A DNA stretch of 64,000 bases from Onthophagus taurus (GCF_036711975.1 NW_027248939.1:186001-250000); one strand, 5' to 3'; numbered from the stretch's first letter, positions 1 to 11,856 are shown. Notes: a model not told the origin generated them from the sequence alone. Translations and numbers: made by a program.

Positions 1-166
1 TTTCATATAATATTTATTTAAAATAAAAATATTTGATTAGAATTATGTTATAAAGAATTTTTATTAATGATTTTGTTTTAAAATATCAACATTGCATATC
101 GCAGTAATACGAAGTTAGTTTGTTTCAAATTTTCCATTATTTATTTTAAAATTTTAAACAAATCTA

Positions 167-1898
167 TCATATATTTAATTCTTCACTTAATTTATCAACA
201 TATACAAAGATATTATCAATAATCTCCTGCGCCTCCTCTCTACTTCGCACCATATTCTCCTTCAAACTTAGAGCCAATTGAAGACGGTTTTCATACGAGA
301 ATACGTGTAATCTAAAACCTAATCGAATATGTTCCGGTTAAAATTCAAATTAGCATTTTAACATTTTATTTTAATACCAATGTTTTGCAGAAACGGAGTA
401 AACATCATTACTGCTTTTATGTCACACCCAGCCAATGACACTGTTTGTAATCCTCCAATATTACTCAGCCCTGCTGTTATGTTCGAAGTAATTGCCCCGA
501 TATATTTAATCAAGGACGTTGGTATTAAATGTAATAACTTTGAAAATGTTTGAATCGCCTTAAATACAATTTTTTTTAATTAAATTTATATATAAGAAAA
601 ATACTTACTAAGCTATCAACAGAACGTTTCGATTTTTCGACTTCAATTTTAATCGATTTGATCCGATCCAACATAGACGATCCTTTCTGCATACTCACAA
701 GGGCATTGATAAAGATTCCCGTTGATTTATTAGTTATATTATTGTGATCATAAGTTCCGTTAATTATGTCTTCGTCGATTGGTTTAAGTATAATACTCGT
801 TGTACATTTATCCATAACCTTACCTCTTTTCGCTAAAATATTTGCTAAGCTAGCTGTTAAACCAGCCATTAATATTTCACCAAATCCAACTTGGAGCTTA
901 TTTTTAAGTTTTTTTATTATAGGAATATATTTTATTTTATCTTCTAAATAAAAAACAACGTGACGTTTATTATGTGGAGTTTGAAACGCGGGTTCATCTA
1001 TTTGATTACTTAATGGGTTGCGATAAAAATAAGTATAATCCAAGGTGAAGGTGGGAACTGTTTTATTCCTCGCATTAAGTTGCATAGGTTCAGGTTGCTC
1101 TTTATGCACCATAACGTTATTTAATAATCCTAGAAGAGAAGGGCCATCGCCTAAACAATGTCTAAATACGAATAAAATCGCTGTTTGCTTTTGCGATTTA
1201 TTTTCTTTGTCCCACAAAATTGGCTGAGTAAATATTTCACCGTACCACAATCTTTTTTGGTTACAAAGATTAATCATGTATTTATTTTCGATATATTCAA
1301 ACAATTCTTCCCTACTTAAACATTCTTTATTACTAACATTATTAATGTTGAAGCAATCCTCCGAAGTTAATTGATTCTTTAGGTAATAGGCGTACCCCAA
1401 ACATCTTTCCACGGTACAGGATAACTTATAAGAACTGTTATGTACAGTTTTAAACATTTCTTGAACGCGCTTTTTAAGGGTGAAATCATCTTCGTTGTGA
1501 TTCAAAATTATCATGCATGCAACGCCTATTTTTTCCTCCGTGGATTCAAAATAACCATCTAATCCTTGTAATCGACCTCCGTAATTGTTGCCGAGTTTAC
1601 AAGTTAACCACAAATCCATCCCCCACAAAAAACACTGTATAATTAACATAAAAACGTTCAAAACCGTCATGGTTATAATCGATAATGTTACAAGACATGT
1701 TTGTATTAATAACCCAACGAAACCAGATTCTTTTTTAAGAAATCCCGGCGGTATTCCTAGCAAATTCTAAAATATAATTGTGTAGTAGTGATAATAGTAT
1801 AAACTTTGACCGCGAATTTAAACAAAAATTAAAATAAATTTAATACTCACTTTGATGAAGCAATATATTGATACAAATTGATGGAATACAACTTTCAT
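167..1898 (-). CDS. wax synthase / diacylglycerol O-acyltransferase-like protein, four exons
   Basis: This gene reads as complement(join(167..318, 378..558, 609..1766, 1851..1898)), about 512 residues, with GT/AG introns of 50-84 nt and phases that keep the frame open. The ATG at 1898 opens a 16-codon first exon that joins the long exon in phase 0. The product resembles the WS/DGAT acyltransferase family, which esterifies fatty alcohols or diacylglycerol with acyl-CoA, usually at the ER. A hydrophobic segment lies near residues 30-60. The family motif HHxxxDG appears as RHCLGDG in the long exon, so the first histidine is replaced by arginine while the second His and the DG are kept. The last exons match the family's C-terminal region. 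A fatty acyl-CoA reductase, which makes the alcohol substrate, lies at the far end of the window. Exon choice was made by eye; the family call rests on motif and layout. Confidence 0.8.
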
Positions 1899-2099
1899 GA
1901 TGCCTCTTCTCCGAAAACACTGAAAGAAATTGCGAGTGAACACGAGTATTGACCTAATTTTCGTGATAGTGTAAAAAAAATAATTATTCAAAATAAATTT
2001 TGCGATAAGAAGTTAACGGAGTTATTAATAAACATTGCACCAATTTTAATTTAATGAAGAAACAAACGCACTAAAACTTTAATCTTTAATCTTTCATTT
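1899..2099. other. upstream region of the acyltransferase gene
   Basis: AT-rich sequence upstream of the acyltransferase start codon. No open frame or clear TATA element was recognised. It probably holds the promoter. Confidence 0.3.
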
Positions 2100-2875
2100 T
2101 CCTCAAGGCCATTAGATTTGCAATTTTTTCTTCGAGATTTTTTTTCCAGGAATTTTTCTTATTAAACACAAAATTTTTAATAATAAATTTTTTTAATCTA
2201 ATCATAAAATACAGTCTTTTAGCTTTAATTTGCGACATAAACCATCACTTTGCATTTAGTAATAATTTCAAAGCGATTTAATAAAAATATTTCTTTTTCG
2301 TACACTTTCCAAAATAACCAAGATTTGTAATTTTTGCTTCGAGATATTTTTTTCCAGTAGTTTCTCTTACCAAAAAATAAATAAAAGAAATTAATCGATC
2401 GTAATTGATAATAATATTATATAATTATTCGTGAGATCTTCATCAGAGTATAAAAATTATGTTTCTTAAGGAAATAATATAAATGAAACCATAAAACGTG
2501 TATAACAATAATTGGAGATATAAAAAGTTTATGAAAAATAAAACGTGAAAGGTGACTACTATATTGAAATAAACATACCGTATGTAGATCGAAAAAAACG
2601 ATCGAAATATTAGTATGAAATAAAATTGTTTCTTTTTATAAAAAAGATTGTCTCACGAATAATTATTTAATATTATTCTCTTACCAAACACAACGTTTTT
2701 TTAATCTAGTCATAAAATGGAGTCTTTTAGCTTTAATTTGCGACATAAACCATCGCTTTGCACCTAGTAATAATTTCAAGGCGATTTAAGGAAATTCTTC
2801 TTTTTCGGACACGTTCCAACATAACCAAGATTTGCAATTTTTGCTTTGAGTTATTTTTTCCAGAAGCTTCTCTTA
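2100..2875. repeat. left part of a tandem repeat (about 200-bp unit)
   Basis: A unit containing 'tcttttagctttaatttgcg', then 'cataaaccatc.ctttgca', then 'cgttccaacataac' recurs around 2200-2370 and 2700-2875. It resumes at 9267 after the copia insertion, so the array was split by that element. The first two units are separated by a MITE (2411-2677). No protein is encoded. Confidence 0.7.
2411..2677. mobile_element. MITE-like insertion with about 27-bp imperfect terminal inverted repeats
   Basis: The left end (2411-2436, ending cgtgaga) is the inverted complement of the right end (2651-2677, starting tctcacg), with small differences. The stretch interrupts a tandem repeat unit, has no open frame, and is very AT-rich. 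The superfamily was not identified. Confidence 0.5.
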
Positions 2876-3040
2876 TGTTAAAATTAGTAATGATTTATTT
2901 ATTTAAAAAACAAAAGACAGTAGTTGTTGATAAAAAAAATAAAATAGCGCGACGAATATTATTGATTGATTATTGAAGCAGAAGAAATAAATAGATTATT
3001 ATTACAAGATAAAAGACCTTTAAATAACTAACAATTAAAA
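2876..3040 (+). repeat. 5' LTR of the copia element, internally shortened
   Basis: It matches the 3' LTR at both ends but lacks roughly 55 bp of it in internal deletions. The primer-site-like sequence follows directly. Confidence 0.8.
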
Positions 3041-3260
3041 AGTTATGGGCCCAGACTTCAGTAGATAAATTTAAAAAAAATAAATTTACGTAACCTTAAA
3101 AATAAAAAAAAATAATAAAACATAATGCAGTCGACTAGCTAGACGTCCCAAATAGAACAATTAAATGTAGAAAACTATTATAATTGGAAGTTCCAGATGG
3201 AAATGATATTAGATTAACAAGGAGTTCTACAAATGGTAAAACCTGATTGATCAGTCTAAG

Positions 3261-3890
3261 ATGGATGAAACAGAAAAGTTATCTATCAAGAAAAGCGACA
3301 GCAAAGCGAAGTCGCTGATTGTGCAATGTGTAGCGGATAGCCAGTTGGAACATTTACGAGAAAAAAAAACAGCAAATGAGATGTGGAAAGCATTGGAGGA
3401 ATGTTTGCAAAAGAAAGGTCTGCCAGGGCAAATGTTTCTCAAGAAGAAAATGTTGGCAATAAAATTGAAAGAAGGCGAGTACCTGAATAAATTTATAAAT
3501 GAATTTGAAGAAGTTTTAAGACAATTAAAATCAAGTGGAGCGGAATTGAAAGATGAAGATGTAATTTGTAATTTATTAATGGCATTACCTCAATCGTTTG
3601 CAACAATTGCTACGGTTATTGAAAATTTATCATCTGAGGAATTAAAATATGATTTTGTGAAATCAAAACTGTTATTGGAATGTGAAAAACAAAAAATAAT
3701 AAATAATAAAAATAATTTTGAGAACAGTACAGGCACTAACCACCTGGCATTTATGACTGATAAATCATGTTACAAATGTGGTAAACGGGGACATTTTAAA
3801 AAGAATTGTTGGTGTAATAAAGGAAGGGGCAGTTCTGAGGCAAGAGGTTCAAACACCTGGAAGGTACTCAAGAGGACGAGGTTATGGTAA
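3261..3890 (+). pseudogene. copia gag (UBN2 domain plus zinc knuckle)
   Basis: The 209-residue frame shows the copia-type gag (UBN2) pattern, with TANEMWKALE near residue 40 and LLMALPQSF near residue 110. One CCHC zinc knuckle follows (CYKCGKRGHFKKNC, near residue 170). Gag forms the particle and binds the RNA. The frame breaks shortly after the knuckle, and the true gag start probably lies upstream of 3261, where the frame is also broken. Pol motifs follow in the usual order. Confidence 0.8.
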
Positions 3891-3966
3891 TCAACCGAGA
3901 AGTAATTATGTCAATAATGAAGAAAAGAATAACAGGGGAAGCTGATTATAGTGTTCCTGACAAAAG

Positions 3967-4225
3967 TTGTGGAGAATTTTAGAACGAATTAAACGAAACT
4001 AGGAGAATCCCTGGTTGCGTGGAACATATCGGCGCAGCGACAACCGATAACCGATGCGACTCGAACCAGCGAGGTGTAACGTTGTTCGAAGCGCATCGCA
4101 CCCTTACTTTATTAAACGTTTTATTTTCTGTTGTTTCTTTTATAAAGTTACTTTGTTGTGTTATTAAAAAGTAAATAAGTAAGCTTTTTATGAACCGTGG
4201 TGAGTTTTATTGAACTATTTCCACA
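3967..4225. mobile_element. 259-bp LTR-like insertion inside the copia gag-protease region
   Basis: The segment starts TTGTGGAG and ends TTTCCACA. It is flanked by AAAG on both sides (3963-3966 and 4226-4229), and its removal restores the expected gag-to-protease spacing. Its GC content is higher than its host element's. The size, the TGTGGA/TCCACA ends and the 4-bp duplication fit a solo LTR of a gypsy-type element. A SINE is not excluded. Confidence 0.5.
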
Positions 4226-4959
4226 AAAGCGTATGCTTTATGGAAGAATTGGATACAAATAAGCAAGCAAGTGGGACGGATTTAAAATTCGTTATAGATT
4301 CAGGTTGCACTGATCATATAGTCAATGATAGGCAGGTATTTAAAAATCTATTAATGTTAAAAAATCCAATTAGAATAGCAGTGGCGAAAAATAATAATAG
4401 TTTGGATGCGGTAGGGATAGGAAATATATCAGTATATAAATATAATAATAATATATAAAGTATTATAAATAACGAAAAAATTTTGTGTAACATTAAGAAT
4501 GTTTTATATGTTCCTAATTTAAGACAAAATTTATTACCTGTTAAAAAATTAGAATCTGGTGGTATGAAAATAATTTTTGAAAATGCTGAAGCAAAGTTAT
4601 ATAAAAATAATAGATTGATAGGCATAGGTGAACGAAAAAAATTATACAAAATAAATTTTGAAATAATAAAGGGTGAATGTTATAATACTCAAAATGATAA
4701 TAATGAGTTTATAAAATGGTATCGTAGATTTGCGCACTTAAAGTATTTAGGTTTAAGTAAATTAATAAAAGGAAATTATGTGAATGGGATAAATGACAAA
4801 ATACCAATAGAAGAAATAAATTTCTGTGAACCTTGTATTGCGGGCAGGATGTCTAGACTACCATTTAGAACACGAGCTAAAAGTAAACGATTGTTAGAGA
4901 TAATACATACGGATGTTTGTGGTCCTATAACACCAGAATCGAGTGATGGTCATAGCTGA
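4226..4959 (+). pseudogene. copia protease and integrase N-terminal part
   Basis: Two frames together give the copia polyprotein middle. The aspartic protease motif DSGCTDHI lies near 4300. Then comes the integrase zinc-binding region (a His near the WYRRFAHLKYLGLSKL segment and CEPC further on, 4715-4840) and the first catalytic-core segment IHTDVCGPITPES (about 4905-4945). Stops at about 4456 and 4957 interrupt the frame. The core is then split by the mariner insertion at 5185. Confidence 0.8.
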
Positions 4960-5184
4960 TATTTTGTAACTTTTATTGACGACTATTCACATTTTACAAC
5001 AATTTATATGATAAAACATAAAGGAGAGGTGTTTGATAAATTTAAAGAATATTTTCAAATGACTGTCAATGTTTGGAATGAGAATATTTAAACTTCGGTG
5101 TGATAACGGAGGGGAATGTATTTCTAAAGATTTTAAATTGTTTTGCAAAAATGAAGAAATAATATTAGATTATACAATACTATA

Positions 5185-6788
5185 CAGGTGATTCATTAGC
5201 TCTATGGCAAACTTTGGCAGATGAAAGGTGATGCGATTCTAAGAAAAAATGTTATATGAATATGGGTCCGATTCATTTTGGTTAAAGAGTTACAAGCCTT
5301 TGAAAATTTTACACAGTTTAATAGGCAAATGAAAATGTAACATAAAAAATAAGTTTAAAAAATAAGTTTAAAAATTGTTCGAAATGTCCGCCTTCAGCTT
5401 GAATGCACGCCTCACATCGACGAAGTAAAGATTCTATCACACGACGTATGATATTTGGATCATTCCGTATGCTATTAGCTGCATCTTGAATTCTGTCCAG
5501 TAGTTACTGACGGGTAGTAATTTCTACATGGTACACAAGCTGCTTCATGTGTCCCCAGAAATAATAATCCAGCGGATTTAGATCTGGGGATCGTGGTGGC
5601 CAGACTACTGGACCTCCATTGCCAATCCATTTGTTTGGAAAATGTTCATGTAACCAAGCGATGACTTCTTCTGAAATATGAAACCACATATTTTGAACGA
5701 TGTTAAGTGGTGCGTCGTCGATAAAATCGAAAAGGTTATGTCCCAAGAGATTTCTGTACACATTTGAATTTAAGCGTTCATTTATCACCCATACAGGTAG
5801 CAAAGAATTGTTAAAAATGCCACCCCAAACGTTTACACTAAACCGTTGCTGAAATCTTCCTGGTCTAATTGCATGTGGATTTTGCAAGGACCACACATGT
5901 TCGTTATGATAATTATTTATGCCGTCCCTAGTGAAACACGCTTCATCAGACCACAGAACTTGGGAAATGAAGTTATTATTTTGAGCATGTTGCTGAATAA
6001 TCCAGTGGCAAAATGCTAAGCGTTGCTCAGTATCTCCAGAATGTAATGCTTGAACATTTTGGCGATGAAACGGATGTAACATTTCTCGATTCAATACACG
6101 CCATACAAAACTTTGGGATATTTGTAACATGCTCGCTATACGCCGAGTACTAATTGAAGGGTCGTCAAGTACTAAATCAATAACACGTTCTTCATTTTGT
6201 ACATTCACATCATGGGGACGAACGGAATGTAGTGGAGCGGGGTTACCTGTTTCTCTCAGTCTGCGAAATGATGCACTAAACACTGTATGGGCAGGTTGAT
6301 GTCTATTTGGAAACCTACGAAGGTATTCTCTTGCTGCTTGCCGAGCGTTTCCGTTACAAAGCCCGTATACAAAAATAATATCTGCATATTCTTCAGTCGT
6401 AAATACATGCATTTTCGTTTTCGATCAAAACTCTGACAATTATAAACTTTGAAACACACAGAATAGAGTAAATTGAAATGTTTGACGTAAAGAACTCAGT
6501 TTTGTTATCACAGCCAACTCTGTATTTGTGTTTCATAATTATTGTTGCAAATCTTTACTTCGTTACATTTGTTACATTTACGTTGTTACGTTTCGAACAA
6601 TTTTTGTAATTTTTAAACTTATTTTTTATGTTACATTTTCATTTACCTATTAAACTGTGTAAAATTTTCAAAGGCTTGTAACTCTTTAACCAAAATGAAT
6701 CGGACCCATATTCATATAACATTTTTTCCTTAGAATCGCATCACCTTTCATCTGCCAAAGTTTGTCATAGAGCTAATGAATCACCCTG
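5185..6788 (-). mobile_element. Tc1/mariner superfamily element with about 190-bp terminal inverted repeats
   Basis: The ends CAGG(G)TGATTCATTAGC and their inverted complement are flanked by TA on both sides (5183-5184, 6789-6790). The inverted repeat stays nearly perfect for about 190 bp. The element cut the integrase frame of the copia element, which resumes at 6791 in a TPEHNG context. One transposase gene lies on the minus strand. Confidence 0.88.
5504..6412 (-). pseudogene. mariner-type transposase with a DUF4817-like N-terminal domain, catalytically broken
   Basis: The frame of 302 residues starts at the ATG at 6412. Residues 5-60 resemble the DUF4817 helix-turn-helix region of a mariner-related family. 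The first catalytic Asp is in VLWSDEACF, and the last in WPPRSPDLNPLDYYFWG. The segment that should carry the second Asp, after NMWF, is missing: the sequence runs straight into HISEEV, so about seven residues have been lost. A TAA stop at about 5504 also truncates a frame that continues open to the inverted repeat. The enzyme is therefore expected to be dead. Confidence 0.82.
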
Positions 6789-6790
6789 TA

Positions 6791-7421
6791 TATACCAGAA
6801 CATAATGGAGGTGCAGAAAGAATGAACAGAACATTGGCTGAAAGAGCTAGAACAATAATGTATGATTCTAAAGTACCGAAACAATTATGGAATGAAGCAT
6901 TGTTATATGTAACTTACATTCTAAACAGATGTCCAACAGAGTCATTAAAAGTTAAAGTTACACCTGCAGAAATATGGTATGGTAACAAACAAAACTTAAG
7001 CAATATTAGAGTATTCGGGACTCTAGCGCTAAGTCACATTCCCAAAGGAAAGAGAGATAAGTTTGATTCAAAGGTAGAAAAATGTATAACTGTAGGATTT
7101 GTACAAAACGGATATAGATTATGGAACATAAAAGAAAATAAATTAGAAATAGCAAGAGATATCAAAGTTAATGAAAATTGTTTTCCTTGCAATAAAGATA
7201 TTGTAAGAATAAACATAAATGAACATAATAATAAAAACGGAGGGAACGAGGAGACGTTAGCAGACGAGTTAAATGAAAGTACTGAAGTGGAAAAAGAAAA
7301 TGTATCAGTTGAAGATGAAATAAGAAATGATAGTGGAGAAGAAAGTAATACAAAAAGGAGTAAAAGAGAAAAAAGATTACCAGCATGGCAAAAAGATTAT
7401 GAAGATATATATGGCATATGA
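6791..7421 (+). pseudogene. copia integrase C-terminal part
   Basis: After the mariner element the frame resumes with the conserved NGGAERMNRTLAERAR context, which includes the catalytic Glu. The copia signature WNEALLYVTYILNRCP and an acidic linker follow. The frame shifts into the reverse transcriptase near 7400. Confidence 0.8.
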
Positions 7422-8945
7422 TGCAATGAATTATGTAGAGGAAGTTCCAAAGGAGTATGAAGACATAGAAAAATGTGAAGACAAGTATTATTGGTTAAAA
7501 GCAATGGAAAGAGAAATTGATTCAATAGAAAAGACAGATACGTGGAAAGAAATAGAAAAACCTAAAAATGCACAAATTTTGAGAGCAAAATGGGTATACA
7601 CTAAAAAACCAATGGAAGCAAATATAGAAGAACAATATAAAGCTAGACTTGTAGTCAAAGGTTGTGGCCAAAGAAAATCATTTGATTATGAAGAAATTTA
7701 TTCACCTGTAGCAAGGATGTCATCGATAAGAACAATACTAACAATTGGAAATCAATATGGATTTGTATTTAGACAGTTAGATATAAAAACAGCGTTTTTA
7801 AATGGAGAATTAAGAGAAAATATTTATATATATCCACCAAAAAAAAGTAACATGTAAAAGAGGAAATGTTCTAAAGTTAAATAAATCTCTATATAGTCTT
7901 AAACAAACTGCGAAATGTTGGAATAAGAGAATTAATGATTTTTTGATAAAAATTGGATTTACCAGATCAATTAATGAATATTGTTTATATACTAAAGGCA
8001 ATTCTGCAGATATTATATTTTTAATTTTACTTGTTGATGACATAATTTTGGCTGGAAATAAAATAGATAATGTTGAAAAGTGTATAAAAGAACTGACGAA
8101 TGAATTTGAATTAAAAGATAAAGGCAATTTGAAATACTTCTTAGGCTTAGAGATAGATTACGATATAAAGAAGGGAATATTGAAAATTAGTCAAAGAAAT
8201 TATTTGTTAAAAATTTTAAAGCGTTTTAATTTTGAGCATTTTGAACCTATAGATCCCAAATTGAAAATAGAAGTTAAAGAACATGAACATTCAAAACGAC
8301 CTGTCAGAGAATTAATAGGATGTTTGATATGTTTGATATATTTGATGTTAGGATCAAGACCTGATATAAGTTTTGCTTTGAATTATTTTACAAGATATCA
8401 GGATAAATATCAAAGTTATGTTTGGACACATATGAAGAGATTGATGCGATATTTAAAAGGAACAGTAGATATTAAATTAACATACAAAAGAAATGTTGAG
8501 GAATTACCATTTAAATGTTATGTGGATTCAGATTGGGCAAGTGATGAGTATGACAGAAAATCAATTACAGGATATTTGATACAAATATTTGGAAGCACTA
8601 TACTGTGGGTAACAAGGAAACAAAATAGCATAGTAATGTCTACTGCAGAATCAGAATTGATTGCTTTATGCTCAGCCGTACAGGAATGCTTGTGGTTGCG
8701 AAAATTATTAAAAGAACTAAATATAAATTATGATTATATCAAAATATTCGAAGATAATCAAGCATGCATTTCAATTATAAAAAATCCTGAAACATTGACC
8801 TAGAATATCATTTTATACGTAACCATTTAGATAAAGGTGAAGTAGTTGTTGAACATGTGAGTTCTAAAAATCAATTAGCTGATATATTGACAAAAGGGAC
8901 AAATAAGTATGATTTTGAGTTAAATCGTAACAGATTAGGTTTATA
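7400..8945 (+). pseudogene. copia reverse transcriptase and RNase H
   Basis: Consecutive frames encode the copia RT, from KWVYTKK and ARLVVKG to RQLDIKTAFLNGEL. A stop at 7855 breaks it, and it continues in another frame with LLVDDIILAG (the active-site DD pair, near 8035). RNase H follows with CYVDSDWASD and STAESELIAL, then FEDNQACISI. A frame change near 8803 precedes the C-terminal tail, which ends at about 8955. The order and motifs are diagnostic of copia. The stops show it is not functional. Confidence 0.85.
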
Positions 8946-9040
8946 TTTATGTTAAATATTAATATTGTTCAATTATAAAGTTTGTTTAAGTTAAGGATAG
9001 TTTATTAAATTAAGAGAGTGGAGTAATCATTAAGGAGGGG

Positions 9041-9260
9041 TGTTAAAATTAGAAATGATTAAATGACAATGTAAAAACATCTTTGATCGTAGATAGTATT
9101 TAAAAAATAAAAGACAATAGTTGTTGATAGAAAAAATAAAATAGCGCGACGAATATTATTGATAAGAGAGTTCATTATTAAATGTTGTATAAAACAAGCA
9201 GAAGAAATAAATAGATTATTATTACAAGATAAAAGACCTTTAAATAACTAACAATTAAAA
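9041..9260 (+). repeat. 3' LTR of the copia element
   Basis: It begins TGTTAAAATT directly after the polypurine tract and ends AACAATTAAAA. It is longer than the 5' LTR and followed by the hexamer CTCTTA. Confidence 0.82.
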
Positions 9261-9266
9261 CTCTTA

Positions 9267-9600
9267 TTGTACACTACATTTTTTTAATCAAGTCATAAAA
9301 TAGAGTCTTTTAGCTTTAATTTGCGACATAAACCATCGCTTTGCACCTAGTTATAATTTCAAGGCAGTTTAATAAAAATTCTTCTTTTTCGGACACGTTC
9401 CAACATAACAAAGATATGCAATTTTTGCTTCGAGTTACTTTTTCCCAAAGTTTCACTTATTAAACACTACATTTTTTAATCTAATCACAAAATAGAACCT
9501 TTTAGCTTTAATTTGCTACATAAACCATCGCTTTGCACCTAGTAATAATTTCAAGGCTGTTTAATAAAAATTAGTCTTTTCAGACACGTTCCAACATAAC
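9267..9600. repeat. right part of the split tandem repeat
   Basis: About one and a half further units of the roughly 200-bp repeat seen at 2100-2875, recognisable by the blocks tcttttagctttaatttg and gacacgttccaacataac. The array ends at about 9600, where a non-LTR fragment begins. Confidence 0.7.
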
Positions 9601-10145
9601 CTGGATTCTGGATTCGCGGGAATGCAGGCTGAACCTTGGAGGCAAAGGCTAGAATTTCTCCTGGTTGTGCTGCCCTGATTCCACTCATGCGAATCTGGAT
9701 ATCTTCAAAAATGTATAACCTTAATGCTCGGAGGGCCATGCAGTCGCATAGAATGTGTTCCGCCGATTCCTCCTCGCCGCATCCTCTGCAGATGTCGGTG
9801 TTACTTATTCCTATGTTCAGTAAGTGCTTCTGTAGATGCCAGTGTCCACTGATTAGACCTATGACCAAACGTAGGTTCTCCCTGGACAGCCTCATAAATA
9901 AATCTGTTCGTTTAGGACCAGGGTACATCAGAGCCTCCTTGGCTTGGCGACATCCTGGTGTCCTGTCCCAGTAGTTTACAAACTTCTTACGTGTTTCCTC
10001 TTTTTGAAGCTCTATTAAAGACCTTATTGTTGGGGTAATGAATGGTTCTGGCGATCACGGAGGATCGCCTGCAGCTTTCCTTGCCAGTTTGTCCATCATG
10101 TCATGAAGCTTATTTTCCGAATGACCCTTTGTCCAGCGATCGTAA
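9551..10145 (-). pseudogene. non-LTR retrotransposon fragment (region C-terminal to RT/RNase H)
   Basis: The minus-strand translation contains LVIGLISGHWHLQKHL and the zinc-knuckle-like CRGCGEEESAEHILCDC. This combination is typical of the C-terminal end of R1/jockey/I-clade ORF2 proteins. Upstream on the minus strand the frame continues to about 10145 with a broken RNase H-like segment. It is a 5'-truncated relic. Confidence 0.7.
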
Positions 10146-10525
10146 TTTAATAATAATAATAATAATGTTTATTAACCCATAGCACCATTATAAACCCCAA
10201 TAACAAAATACTTAAAAACTAAAATAAAACCAAAATGAAATGCCATGAGTTAAAAAGGACCACGTCAGCATTCCCAGTGGGTCAGCTGTTTTTCATTGGT
10301 CCTTTTTCTACATTTTGTATAAATAAACTTAAACTTCATGACGGCAAACGGAAATAGAAAGACTAGTTGTTACCAAAAACTTAAAATTAATACCAATTAT
10401 ACATAATAGTAAGACTAGCTTTCTAGTAAATAAGAAGAGCTAAGACAAGGAAAGGAGAAGAAACACGAAAAAACAATAAAAGAAAGAAAAAAGAGAAAAA
10501 ACAAAAAAAAAAAAAAAAAATTGAT

Positions 10526-11005
10526 TCATATGTCATCACAATTCTGCTCATTCAATAACTCAGACCTATATATCACCCTGAAAACCCGCTCAGATTCCTG
10601 CAAGACCGAAAGTGGACAGTTATTCAACAAATTAGGCACGCAATACGTGAAAGATCTTTTAAAAATTTCCAGTCGATGCTGGGGTATTGTTAACGTATGT
10701 CTGTGCCTAATATTAATATTATGAACGTCTGTTCGAAATTGAATTTTGTTGTATAAATATGGTGGACATTTGGTAGTCAGAACCTTATGGTAGAGGCAAG
10801 CAGAGTGAAGAGCCCTACGACGTGACATATTCAACCAGCCCACCCATTTTAAGGTGTATGAGATACTCGCATATTTCCTAATGCCATAAATAAAACGTAA
10901 GCACGCATTCTGAACTCTTTGAATTCTTACCTTGTGAATATTATCAATACAAGGGCCATATAATACATCACCGTAATTAAAGATCGAGAGAATCCGTCCA
11001 CCCAT
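10526..11005 (-). pseudogene. jockey/CR1-like ORF2 C-terminal fragment
   Basis: The 159-residue frame has the FNYGDVLYGPC...RIQRVQNACLRFIYG block found after the RT domain of jockey/CR1-type elements. PPYLYNKI and FRTDVHN follow. A homologous fragment lies at 21148-21453. No RT core remains. Adenine-rich and (taa)n tracts are nearby. Confidence 0.7.
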
Positions 11006-11530
11006 AATTGGAGGACAGTCTCGTCAGGCATGGATTGTTGTCCTACCTTTATTTCATACGGTCGTTCGAAGATAAAACGCATTGGAATCGTATCTACCCT
11101 GCCATTCAACAGCGGCTGTTTGCTACATGCCTCCTCCCATAGCTGGCTAGTCGATTTATAGAGTCATTTATCGTTAACCGCTCGCAGCCGGATCATTGTT
11201 GCTATCACCACCTCCTCTACGTGATAATTAAGAGAAGGAAGGCACGGTACATTCTCCATTGCTGTTGTTCGAGTGGTTATCATCGAGCCAGTAACGTAGA
11301 GACAAGCCAGACGTTGCAATTTTTGTAGTTTCAAAACAATCGTTTTATTTCTAACTCTTGGCCACCAGTTTACGGTGCCGTAAGTTAACATTGGACATAT
11401 CACTGCAGTGTACATCCACAGGGATATTTTGGGCGTTAAACCCCAGGAGGTCCTAACGGCCCTTCTGCACTGAGCGAACGCAATGCGTGCCTTATTTATC
11501 TTACCTTCGATATGCGGTCTTCAAGTCATG
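11006..11530 (-). pseudogene. second non-LTR ORF2 fragment (R1/jockey-like)
   Basis: The minus-strand frames at 11164-11530 contain MYTAVICPMLTYGTVNWWP, KLQKLQRLACLYVTG and MENVPCLPSL. This is the thumb and connection region of R1-like reverse transcriptases. At 11006-11160 the frame continues with the NGRVDTIPMRFIFE and LWVDGF region that opens an RNase H domain. It abuts the preceding fragment, so two relics are stacked. Confidence 0.7.
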
Positions 11531-11856
11531 TTAAAAAGTGAGCTACTGCATCTTGTTAAAGAAAACGCAACGTCAACTTCGTATGACGAAGATATTTGTA
11601 AGTGTTGTTTTTTTTTTTAATAAATTCATATTTATTGCAGTAGTATTTATTGTAGTATTCTTAGATTGACAATAGAGTTGCTTAACTCTTGTATTATATT
11701 AATATAACTATATTACTGTTTAAGTGTGATTTGTTTCCGTCTCTTTGTTTTAAGAGTTTAGTTTTTTAAGAGTAATTGGTTTATTTGTAAATATTGTAAA
11801 TATTTGTATATATTATATCTTTGTTGTTAGCAATATCAATTGTTGCTCTTGGATAG
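11531..11856. other. intergenic, no gene seen
   Basis: AT-rich sequence with no recognised coding signal between the non-LTR relic and the 83-bp tandem repeat. Confidence 0.4.

Larger units (their letters stand above)
2876..9260 (+). mobile_element. Ty1/copia LTR retrotransposon (decayed, with two nested insertions)
   Basis: LTRs at 2876-3040 and 9041-9260 start TGTTAAAATT and end AACAATTAAAA. The flanking hexamer CTCTTA is present on both sides (2870-2875, 9261-9266); the true duplication is probably 5-6 bp. The sequence after the left LTR, ttatgggccc, resembles the internal initiator-Met tRNA primer site used by copia. A polypurine tract (taaggagggg) precedes the right LTR. Gene order is gag, protease, integrase, RT, RNase H, as in copia. 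An LTR-like insert (3967-4225) and a mariner element (5185-6788) interrupt it, and several stops and frame changes make it inactive. Confidence 0.92.
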
